Below are positions 47,701-59,700 of a stretch of DNA of 64,000 bases, one piece after another (positions within the stretch are counted from its first letter, which is position 1; the number at the start of each line of letters is the position of its first letter). Under the pieces are notes generated by a model. That model saw only the letters and a program-made list of their open reading frames with translations, ran no database searches and was not told where the DNA came from. This DNA is from Limnoperna fortunei (taxonomy: Eukaryota > Mollusca > Bivalvia > Mytilida > Modiolidae), in contig OX104115.1 in assembly GCA_944474755.1 (NCBI GenBank), positions 60,516,648 to 60,580,647 on the forward strand, written 5' to 3'. Position numbers and translations under genes: made by a program.

Positions 47701-50700
47701 TCGAAAGTTAAAATTACTAGTTCACACGTCCTAGAACTTATATGATGCTGTACAAAGTCTGGTTAATAAGATAAAAATTGACATGCATAATTAATTGAAT
47801 AAAAACATTTGTTGCAAGTTTACTAATTATATAAGGAATCATTAATTAACTTATTGGATTATAGATTAATTATATATAAGGAGATCAATAACCGTTTTAT
47901 TTAAATTGGTAAAAATGTCAAGTAAAACAAGACTGCAATGGTATATATTATATAGAATAGCAAATATCTTTTATTTAAAATGCAGTCTTCACGAAATTAG
48001 TTCTTGGCTTGTCGGACCTAAACACAAATACTGCCGGACCAATTTAACATTTCAGGTGTAAATTTATCAAATTTGCCTGTTTTTTGCCCGTTGGGTCCGG
48101 CGGACCGTCACATTTCGGGAAGACTGAAAATGTAAGAATGACATAATTCAAACATACTTGTATGTGGAGTATGAATTGGTCATGTTTATGATTCATATTT
48201 TGGGTAACATCATGTTACAAAGCATGTACATGTAAGAAGGTGGGTATTTTACTAACAACGGATGTTCACAAATCCTAAATTTTTGTTATGCTGTACGAAT
48301 GTGGTTAATTTGATAAATAATTTATCCTATAAAAACATTTTATCACTAAAATATTTTAAACTCTGTAAAAAAGTTTACTGTTGAAATCCTTAATCTTTTC
48401 GTTTGGCCACCATTCAAAGCCTTTTTTTTTCAAAATTTCTTCATACCATTTTATGTTACATACAACTGCATACACTGAACTATATAATTTAAATTAAATT
48501 GTAACTGTTCGAGTCATTAATTTATAGCTTAGGTAGTTGAATAACAGTCAAATAATTTTGTGTAAATGGGTAAAAAAATTGTACATGCAAGAGTAAAAAA
48601 GACTCTAATGGTATTTATATACTATGTAATAGCAAAATCAAGCTTAAATATTTCTTACTTGTTAGAACCAAAAAAAAACTGCAATGTTATATATATATGA
48701 AAGCAAAATTTAATCTTTTATCAAACTTTTGAGAATGCCGTAATTGAAGCATATTTGTAAGACGAGTATGGGTTTGTCTTTTTATGATATATTTTGTAAC
48801 ATCTTGTTACAAAGCATATACATGTAGGAAGGTGGATAACATATTGTTCTTAAACAAGTCAAAAGTGAACAAAAATTCATTAATCTTAGAACTTATTGTG
48901 TTGCTGTACAAAGATTGGTTTTTAAGATAAAAATTGACATGCATAATTAATTAAATAAAAATCTTTGGTCTCACCAAGTTTACTATAGATATCATTAATC
49001 TTTTGGTTCTGTCACAAGTACATACACTATTTAAAGCATTTTACAAAATTTTCTTCTCATACTCCTGCCAGTTACATACAACAATTCATATATTAAACTA
49101 TAAATGAAAATTGTAAATGTAAGATAGAGATTTTAATTCATTAATTGGATTGTAGTTTATGGAGATGAATAACAGTAAAATAATATATTGTAAATGGGTA
49201 AAAATTTCTTGCTTGTTAGAGTAGAACCAGACAGCGGTGGTATATAAAATAACAAAATGAACCTTTTATCAAAAATATGTTTGTTTGTTTGTTTGATGGT
49301 GTTTAACGCCACTTTCAGCAAATTTTTCAGCTATATCATGGCGTCCAGTTTTTATTGGGGGAGGATTCCGGAGTACCCGGAGAAAACCCGACCTGCGGTA
49401 GAAAAATTGGCAAATCCTTGTCAATTAAGATTGGAGTCGAGTACACACTGCCTGCAGTGAGAATCGACCCCACAATCTCAGTGTTGACAGACCACGTGAT
49501 CAATAGTAGACGAACTACCTAGACCACTCGGCCACCAAGGCCCCTTCAAAAATATGAGAATGTCATAGGTTGAGTAGTCATTTTTCATTGGTATCATTCA
49601 TATTTTTGGGTAACATCAGGTTTTAAAGTGATATACATTTTAGAAGAGGGGTTAAATATTTTACTTACACAAGTAGATAAGTACTTTATATTGACTTCAT
49701 GTTACCTACTGATTAAACCAAATATATTTTTCTTTTATTTATTTTTTATATGTAAAAATGTTACGAGAACTGAACCAGGAAAACCCATTAATGAGAACAT
49801 TAAAGTTTTTTTTTCATGATGTCATTAAATGTTACTTACCAACATTGAAGTGTGTTCAATTTGTTAGCTATATTTACATTTTTTTTATATCATTATTCAC
49901 ATAATAAACAATGAGAAATCCATAGCTAGAAAACTTTTTTAGTGCTCTAACGATGTTGTTTTATTAATTTACACAGATTACAAATTGCTACACTTTTATG
50001 ATAAAGGCAAATCCAATTGCATTTTCTTAAAAGTTCTGCTCAGTATAGGTTTTTTGTCTTAAATAGTTGATGAAAAGAATAAATATGTTTGATTTATTTT
50101 TTTTGTTCTTTTTATACCCTGCCACACAAAGTGGCGGGGTATTATGTGATACTCTCCGTATGGATATGAGTGTCCATCAGTCTCTCTGTGCCCCCGTGGT
50201 TTTCAGTGGCGGGGTATCATTTAATGTCCCATTAAATGTCCTATATTTTGCAATTTTAAAAACAATGATACATATTTTAGTTTAATTGAAGGGAGATAAT
50301 ATCATTTATTTTATTGATTTAATTCAGGATAAGTCTATTGATTTAATTCAGGATAAGTCTATAACTACTTAAGAAAAAAATTTACTCGTACATGTACAAG
50401 TAAAAAATGAAATCATAGTTTAAGGGGACAACTTTAATATCTTTATTTTTTTAATTCATACAGTAAAAAATAATGACATAAGTTAAAAAATATTTCTCTT
50501 TTCCGTCAATAATCTTCACCTCTATGAGTAAAAACGATACACTTGTACAAGTTTACCCCTAACTGTTCTATATACGCCAGGTTCTATAACATCGACTTTT
50601 GTCAGAAATCTTAATTTTAAGTTTTTGCCTATACTAGCCTCCTATCTTGGCAAAGCAAAAGTGGCTGTACATGTAGATTTGCACTCCATCTGTCAATACT

Positions 50701-53700
50701 TTCTGTAAGCAAGTTTTTTACACTTTTTACCTCACTTAGACTTAAGGTTTCAGAAATTTACTTGGCCAGTTTAAACTAAAGACTTCTTATAAGAGTTATT
50801 GCCCTTAATCATTATTTTTTCTGATTTGTTTTTGCCTTTTTTGAGTTTTATCTTGAAAGCTGTAATAGAAACTGTTTATGGTATGTAATTACATGTAGCT
50901 AGACAAGATCTACCAATAGGTGAACCCATGTTATATGACATCTCTATCTTGTGAAAATATAGCTCCATTCCTTTTTTAGCTCACCTGACCCAAAGGGTCA
51001 TGTGAGCTATTGTTATCACTTTGCGTCCGTCGGCGTCGTCGGCGTCTGTAAACTTTTTACATTTTAATCTTCTTCTCTGAAACCACTTGGCCAATTGAAA
51101 CCAAACTTGGCCATAATGTTCGTTGGATGGACCTTTACAAAGTTTGTGTTTTTTATTTTGATTGGTAAACCAATATGGCCGCCACCTCAAGACTTAGTTT
51201 AACATAGGACCCTATGGGAAAAAAGTTAAAAAGGGCTTCTTCTCTGAAACCGTTTAACCAATCAAAACAAAACTTACTAGCAATATTGTTTGGATGGTCC
51301 TCTATAAAGTTTGTGTTTTTGATGGGAATTGGAAATTCAAAATGGCCGCCACCGCAGGACTTAGTTTAACATAGAACCCTATGGGAAAAAGTTTTAAAAG
51401 GCTTCTTCTCTGAAACCGGTTAATCAATGGAAACAAAAACTTACTAGCAATATTGTTTGGATGGTCCTCTATAAATTTTTTGTTTTTTATGGCAATTGGA
51501 AATTCAAAATGGCCGCTACCGCAGGACTTAGTTTAACATAGGACCCTATGGGAAAATGTTTTTAAAGGCTTCTTCTCTGAAACTGGTTAATCAATGGAAA
51601 CAAAAACTTACTAGCAATATTGTTTGGATGGTCCTTTATAAAGTTTATGTTTTTTTTTTGGCAATTGGAAATTCAAAATGGCCGCCACCGCCGCAGGACT
51701 TAGTTTAACATAGGACCCTATGGGCAAATAAAAAAAATCTTCTCTATACAACCGGTTAACCAATGAAACAAAGCTTTCTAGTAATATTGTTTGGATGGTC
51801 CTATTTAAAGTTTATTGAAAATTACAGCATTTACTTTAACATCAGGGAAATGCCATCTTCATTGCCTATAAAATCAGGTGAGCGATACAGGCTCTTAAGA
51901 GCCTCTGGTTTTTTCTAGGTGAACATTGACAGGCTGCTATAAGCCAATAGTTTTAATTATGTTTGTTTGTTTGAATGGTGTTTTAATGCCACTTTCAGCA
52001 ATTTGTCAGCTATTTCTTGGCATCCAGTTTTTATTGGGGGAGGAAGCCGGAGTATCCGGAGAGAACCCCCGACCTGCGGTAAGTTTTAATTATGTAATAG
52101 TAACTTGTGGGTATGGCTGTATTACAGACTGATGAAGGACCCGATATGGACACTTTATTCTGTTACAGCCAAGAGCCAAAGGCAAGGGCTGTAACCAGAT
52201 AAACCATCTGTATTGTGTTCTTCAGAAGAAACGGCCATACACACAAGTTACTATTACTTTTATTTCATTGAACACGTTAGAAAACAAATAAGTTCAATAG
52301 TTTACAAGACAAAATGAATTTTCCAATATATGTAAATGCATTTGTTTAGTGGCACATGGAAATCAAATCATCTTTTTGATCAGTCTTTATCACCGTTACA
52401 GCCCGGTTTGTAATGGTAGATTAGATACAGGCCACCTGAATCTTTTATTCTTAAACACATTAACTGCAGCTAAAATAACAATGCAAATTATCCAATGAAA
52501 TGGGTCATTACATCATTAATATGAAATCATTTAATTATTTATTTATTTTTAACTTTGTTTATTTACATGAATTTTCGCTTATTTTCATCCAGGCATTAAA
52601 ACCCATTTCATAAACCAAGTGTGTCAGACAGCTTTTATTGCAAGGAAATGTGAAATGATTCCAATTGAATGGGTTACCAGGAGAATTGCAACTGGTTCCT
52701 TCCTGAAGAGAAACAATGGTGTTAAAGAGGGTTATAGATTCTGTCCTCCAAAGCAAGAGACATTCTTTAAGGTAAAGACAAAGGTTCCTTGCTGGGTAAA
52801 AGGAAGGTTCTCAAGGCTTGACTTGTACAGTGATTTGTTTCATTCAAATTACTTCTGAATTTCTGCTGTTTCCTCTTGACTCGCGTTATTCTTCCTACTT
52901 TGTACACATTTTTGTCCCCAAAGCAATAAAAATTCCAACTTATGTTTTAAAATATTTTTAAAAAATGTTTTAATGTTTACAAGAAGGTGATATGAACCTG
53001 AATTCCAAAGTAATCTATCATTTCTATTACAGGTAATTATTACCTCCTGTGACTGATGAACTAAACCACTGCATGTTAATCATCTGCTTTTATTTTTTTA
53101 TATCTTTTTCTGATTCCTTTAAGTGCAGAAAAGACTATCATAGTTACAATTCGCACGAGTGTGTTCCAGCCTTTACATTTTCTTTCCCCCAGGGAAAGTG
53201 CAGCTAAGACTGGTAGACACACAAAACCTGAATGATACAATGGAAATTTTTCCTTGCGAATGACCAGTGATAACGTACAAAAAAATGCGGCAAATTTTTA
53301 TATTAAGATACATGCACAAAACAATACAGAATTAATTGTTTTAATAATTCAATGTCAATTTAGATTAGGCTCGCTTTGCTGTTGTCATTGAAAAGGATGC
53401 TTAAGGATACAAAAATTTACTGTCGTCTCTTTAAAAGGATGATGCCAATCATGATCCACAGTGGTCATTTGAACAGTGTGTAGAGGCGCAGTTAAAGATT
53501 GGAGGGGTTCTGATTGGTCCAGACGAACTAGAAATTATGAGAAAGACGACAATAACAGTGTTTGAAATTTTAGAGAAATGTTGGTCATCGCTAGACTGCA
53601 GTTTGATTGACATGAAAATAGAATTTGGAATTGATTCACAAACAGGTATATTCACATTTTCTGCTTAAAGGAGAGCTTGTCCACGTTGTGAAAGGTCTGA

Positions 53701-56700
53701 AAGTATGTAGTTATTATTCCTTTATTCACATCACAATGCTACGGTAAAATATCTTCATATAAAATTTGTTTACCAATCATTTGTTTTAGAATTTATTGCA
53801 GTAATAATTTTTTATTCATGCCTGCGTTTAAAGGATAATAAATATATATGATTTCTGCTGTTAAGTAAACATGTTCCTTAAAACAATATTTATATTTAAT
53901 GTTGTGTTTAGCATTCACTATGCCAAATAGTGGCCAGGGTTGAAGACAGTGCACAACATTATTATAATTATTATACTGACTGTCTTGACTTGGAAAATTA
54001 TAACAAGAAGAAAAATAGGGCATTAATGGAACATTAAATGATACCCCTCCACATTGTGATGTAAAGATCCTTTGAAGCCTTCTAAAGTTATCATCTGGAA
54101 ACCACCGGTGGACGGACGGACGGACAGAGTGATGTACACTCAACATTTCGGAGAGGATCACATAATACCTCGCTACTCCGTGTGGCAGGGTATAAAAACT
54201 AATGCAATAGTCTGAGCAATAAACCAAATCTGAGTAACAACACCAATAATTCGGGTAACAACACCAATAGTCTGAGTAACAACACCAATAATTCGGGTAA
54301 CAACACAAATAGTCTGAGTAACAACACCAATAATTCGGGTAACAACACCAATAATTTGAAAAACAACACAAATAGTCTGAGTAACAATACCAATAGTCTG
54401 AGTAACAACACCAATAATTTGAGAAACAACACAAATAGTTAGAGTAACAACACCAATTTGATGTGACGTCATACACTGGTCGTTACTATTTGGTATAATA
54501 ATTTAAGATTATTATATTTATCAACTTTAATAATCGTGTATAAGTTAACAAGTGAATATTTTATTTAATAGTGTTCTTTAACAAGAAAAAGGTAATCCAG
54601 CATCTATCTAAATATGCTGTCTGAAACTTAATTAAGAAAAGACTTAATGTCAGTTTTAACAGCACAATTAATAATTGTAATAGTTGAAGTTGACTGTACA
54701 GTTGCTAATATTAAAGTTTGGAGCAGCAGGTACATTAGCGTTTGTAGCAGCTGGTACATTAATATTGACTGGTAACGAGTTGACCAATTTTTCAGTTGCT
54801 TCGATAAATTCAACTATTGCATCATCTGGCAAATTGAGAAAATCTGGATCGGTCTCGACAATACTTGGACGTGGTTCAACTGTAGTCTGTGCAGTTCTGG
54901 TTACAGTATGAATTGTTATCTCCTGGGACAAACTGAAAGCTAAAAAATAGTAATAAAATCATTAATAATATCCTACAACAATTTTCAGAAAGTAGCATGT
55001 ATTACAGGTAAACCATAAATAGAAAAAAAAAATGGAAATATATACAAGATAAAAAACTAAGCAAATTCCACCATGGTTGGGTTGTTGTCTTTTAGACACA
55101 TTCACCATTTCCATTCTTGTTAGCTCACCTGACCCAAAGGGTCATGTGAGCTATTGTTATCACTTTGCGTCCGTCGGCGTCGTCGGCGTCTGTAAACTTT
55201 TTACATTTTAATCTTCTTCTCTGAAACCACTTGGCCAATTGAAACCAAACTTGGCCATAATGTTCATTGGATGGACCTTTACAAAGTTTGTGTTTTTTAT
55301 TTTGATTGGTAAACCAATATGGCCGCCACCTCAAGACTTAGTTTAACATAGGACCCTATGGGAAAAAAGTTAAAAAGGGCTTCTTCTCTGAAACCGTTTA
55401 ACCAATCAAAACAAAACTTACTAGCAATATTGTTTGGATGGTCCTCTATAAAGTTTGTGTTTTTGATGGGAATTGGAAATTCAAAATGGCCGCCACCGCA
55501 GGACTTAGTTTAACATAGAACCCTATGGGAAAAAGTTTTAAAAGGCTTCTTCTCTGAAACCGGTTAATCAATGGAAACAAAAACTTACTAGCAATATTGT
55601 TTGGATGGTCCTCTATAAAGTTTGTGTTTTTTATGGCAATTGGAAATTCAAAATGGCTGCCACCGCAGGACTTAATTTAACATAGGACCCTATGGGAAAA
55701 AGTTTGAAAGGCTTCTTTTCTGAAACCAGTCAACCAATGGAAACAAAACTTACTAGCAATATTGTTTGGATGGTCCTCTATAAAGTTAATGTTTTTTATC
55801 CCAATCGGAAATTCAAAATGGCCGCCACCGCAGGACTTGGTTTAACATTCGACCCTGTGAGAAAAAAGTTTAAAAGGGCTTCTTCTCTGAAACCGTTTAA
55901 CCAATCAAAACAAAACTTTCTAGCAATATTGTTTGGATGGTCCTCTATAAAGTTTATGTTTTTTATGGCAATTGGAAATTCAAAATGGCCGCTACCGCAG
56001 GACTTAGTTTAACATAGGACCCTATGGGAAAAAGTTTTTAAAGGCTGCTTCTCTGAAACCGGTTAATCAATGGAAACAAAAACTTACTAGCAATATTGTT
56101 TGGATGGTCCTCTATAAAGTTTATGTTTTTTATGGCAATTGGAAATTCAAAATGGCTGCTACCGCAGGACTTAGTTTAACATAGGACCCTATGGGAAAAA
56201 GTTTTTAAAGGCTTCTTCTCTGAAACAGGTTAATCAATGGAAACAAAAACTTACTAGCAATATTGTTTGGATGGTCCTTTATAAAGTTTATGTTTTTTAT
56301 GGCAATTGGAAATTCAAAATGGCCACCACGGCGCAGGACTTAGTTTAACATAGGACCCTATGGGCAAATAAAAAAAATCTTCTCTATACAACCGGTTAAC
56401 CAATGAAACAAAGCTTTCTAGTAATATTGTTTGGATGGTCCTATTTAAAGTTTATTGAAAATTACAGGACTTAGTTTAACATCAGGGAAATGCCATCTTC
56501 ATTGCCTATAAAATCAGGTGAGCGATACAGGCTCTTAAGAGCCTCTGGTTTTTATATGTTATTGCTCTCTGTGAATGTCGCTTTAAAGCCTAAAATAATG
56601 GGTCATACCTTACATCGTGTTAGAGCTACAATAAAACATCAGATATACATGATGTGCAGAAGTCAATCGGTGAACTAAAAAATTTATTCAAGTGATAAAG

Positions 56701-59700
56701 TTTTCTTACAGATACTGTCATCCTCTTCCCAACAAATACATGTTTAACTATTAACATGTAAAGTACACATGATAAAATACAATAGTACAAATGTAAAACA
56801 TAGATTACTGTTGGAATTATTGGCATTGTCAGTTGAGTACTGTTGTCGTTGGTGCAACTTGTTTTCCATGATTGAATAATAATAGTAAGTAGTGGCAAGT
56901 TCTGAATTGGCACAAGGGCTCCCCTTCCACCTGTACATGAGCTTAAAGCATCCGACATGGACTTTTTCTGCTAATCTGTAAAAATAATGTACGTTTTGTG
57001 AAAATTATTTTCAAAGGATATAAATCATGACAATCTTGAGACTACTATTACGGTAATATAATTTTGTCTTAATTGTCTTAATGACAAGTGGCCTTGAGTT
57101 GTTTTTTCACTATAAACAGTCTACCGTACTTATAATACTATTCTGGATTATTATTGTATTAATTACCTGATGTATCATAGCAATAACTTGACAATGACTT
57201 CTCATTCCTATGGCCACTAATCGTCTTAATGTGTCGAGACTTGAAGCTACAATAATCTAGCAGGGTAGTGCAGGTTGATCTTATGCAGTGATTTGTGTAT
57301 TCTTGTGACAGTCCTGTAAATTTCGATGTTTTTCATGAATACAGGGAGCGTATTTCTACCTAATGACTTGTTTCTATACCAGACATCATCTGATTCCCAA
57401 AAGGAGTTTTTTGGATGCAGAAATAAGCGATCTGAATCAGTATTGCGTTTTGACAGGTACTTTTCCAGTGATGATACAGGGCATTTTGAAGTTCCAGTGG
57501 CATACATCTTGCCTCCACTGCCCTCTTCTTCATTAGTTGTTCCTTGATGGTTTTTTGTAAGTTCAGACGTAGTTTTTTGTATAAATTTTTGTCTGTTACC
57601 GTCAACACTGATTTGGAAATCACTAACTTTCAAGTCTGCTAGGTTTTCTTGCCCCCTTCTACAAAAATACAATATGATCTCAAACACTGTCTTTTTTAGC
57701 AAGCCTTGTGGTGTATCAGTGTTAAATGCAAGACTATATATGGTCATAAAGTCTTTTCAAATCTTCAAGTTTAATTGCCTGGTGATGTGTCACAGTACCT
57801 TTACCTTCATCTTGAATTTTTCGTAGCATTGAAGTGAAATTATTGTTTGCCTGTGTGAATTCTGGGTCAGTTATTATGTCAAAATGCCTTCCATTCTCTT
57901 TCATATATCGGTTTAAGCTCTGTCTAATGGCCAAAGCTGTATCCTTTTTATAAAATTCACCTTTTTTGTTTCTTATGTTTGAATAAAAGTCCTCAAACAG
58001 TTTAGCTAAATCTTCCTTGCTGCATTAAATTACGTCAATTTCTGTGTTTCTATCATTGATAAATCGTTGAGCATTTTAACGGCAAACTGTGTTTGCTCGT
58101 CCGTTTTTTTGGACCTTAAGTTTTCCTTACGAAATTTATTGGGATCTTCCTTCCCGAACCTGTTCGTTTTCAGGCTTTCACTTTTTTTTTTTTTTTTTTT
58201 GCAGACGTTATACGTTGATCAACTTCTTCCGTTCACTATGATAAAAATACCTTATTTAAAGTGCAGCAGTGATCAATCATTGATTACAAGTTAACCCTGC
58301 CCATTCGCGTGAATTACAATTGATTGACGTCCAAATCAAAAATGTTCTTAGGCAGGTGGAGAAACTATGAGGGCATAGTGCACGGAGCACAATATATTCG
58401 TTTAGCAATATATGTCAAAATAGTAAAATATTTCTATTAAAGGACATTCTTACAGAAAGTATAATAATATACAATTATAGATAAGGTCGATCTATGATTT
58501 TATCGCACCAACCAAGATTAAGAATATTAACCAAGGATGAAGTCTGTGGTCAGTATTTTTATTTTTGGTTGCTATGATAAATCTTGGATAGACCCAATCC
58601 CTATACTACAATTGCTTTATTATTTTTCCAACTTTGGGGATTTTTCAAGAGTTTTATAGGTGTGAAAGCTAGCACAATTTCTGTCTAGGACATCTGTAGA
58701 GAAATCTTTCATTAATTTTTTTTTATGAAGTTTTACTGCTGTCATTGTTGTTCCTTTTGTATTTTGTACATAAATACATGTATTCTCAAAAAGCCCAGCA
58801 ACATCCTCCTTTCACAGTTGTGTGCCTCCAGTCTGCCATATTGTTTTCTTTAGATGCTGAAAGAAAATGTCCAAGGACTAGGAAGACAGCCAAGTGAAAC
58901 TGGGGGGAATATTTGAACGCAATACTATTTATGAAAATAATAGGTTTACAATAATATTTTAGCGTGCTAAACAAGTTTTTATCATTTGTCATGTGGTACA
59001 TAATAATCCAATCGCAGAAAGCTATTTACAATGAAACAAAATTAAGTGTTATCCTGCTTCTTTACACATCAGTCCTTCGCTGGCACTAGTTTAAAAAGTC
59101 TACTTTCCAGATTGTATGTAGTTTTTGTCTCGCCTGCGACGATAGTCACTTGAGACGAGACGTATGTTTGGATATCCGTCTGCGGTGGAGGCGGCGTAAA
59201 CACTTGGACATCTTGCTTCATATCTTTGTAAGCCTAAGCCCTAGGTCCATCAAATTTGGTCCAGTGGTAGCTTATGATGAGTACTTGCCAGTCAGTCACC
59301 TGTCAACTGACCTTGACCTCAATCTCGTGGTCCAGCAACTACGTTAAAAGTTTTTGGGTTACGGCAGTTCCCCTGTAATCACGCATGGTAGGATGACAAT
59401 ATTTGGTGTATAGGTTGCTGGTGAAGAGTACATGACTGTCTGGTAGGTGTCACCGGACCTTTACCTCAATTTCACGGTCCAGTGACTATGATAAGTTTTT
59501 GTATCTGGGCAGTTCTTCTGTAACTATGCATGGTAGGGTGACAATATTTGGTATACACGTTGCTGGTAAAGAGTACCTGACTGGGTGTCACCTCACCTTG
59601 ACCTCAATTTCACAGTTCAGCGATGTTTAAGTTTTTGGATTAGATCCGTTTCTCAATAACCATGCATTTTATATTTTAAATAATAATAATTTAATGCTAT

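Larger units (their letters stand above)
44159..52592. other. PAICS intron 2: repeat-filled
   Basis: The intron is 8.4 kb. It holds a SINE remnant near 44290-44480, an inverted 'GTATACCCCC' copy (44998-45250), a TIR element (45420-46946), a degenerate long-period tandem repeat (about 46950-49250), a SINE (49280-49545), a partial element starting ATACCCTGCCACAC (50122-50285), a tandem-unit element (50978-51910) and a truncated SINE (51962-52082). No host exon is recognised. Confidence 0.75.
54668..58170 (-). pseudogene. DUF3504 / KIAA1958-type (Crypton-derived tyrosine recombinase) pseudogene with introns
   Basis: Three exons on the minus strand (57167-58170, 56931-56975, 54668-54939) join in matching phases. 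The core includes [60 protein letters not shown] and [20 protein letters not shown]. This is the pattern of DUF3504 domains, which derive from Crypton tyrosine recombinases and occur in ZMYM, QRICH1 and KIAA1958 proteins. Candidate R, HxxR, H/R and Y catalytic positions remain. Breaks: frameshifts near 58060, 57742 and 57325, a stop at 58025-58027 and a TAG at the start of the 45-nt exon. Intact splice sites show it arose by DNA-level duplication or transposition, not retrocopying. It lies antisense in PAICS intron 4. Confidence 0.75.

Noticed and set aside
53793..54476. 227-codon minus-strand frame rich in Cys, Tyr and Trp repeats
   Set aside because: It is a readthrough of a 21-bp satellite and a dispersed repeat. 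Period divisible by three leaves several frames open. No start context or conserved domain.
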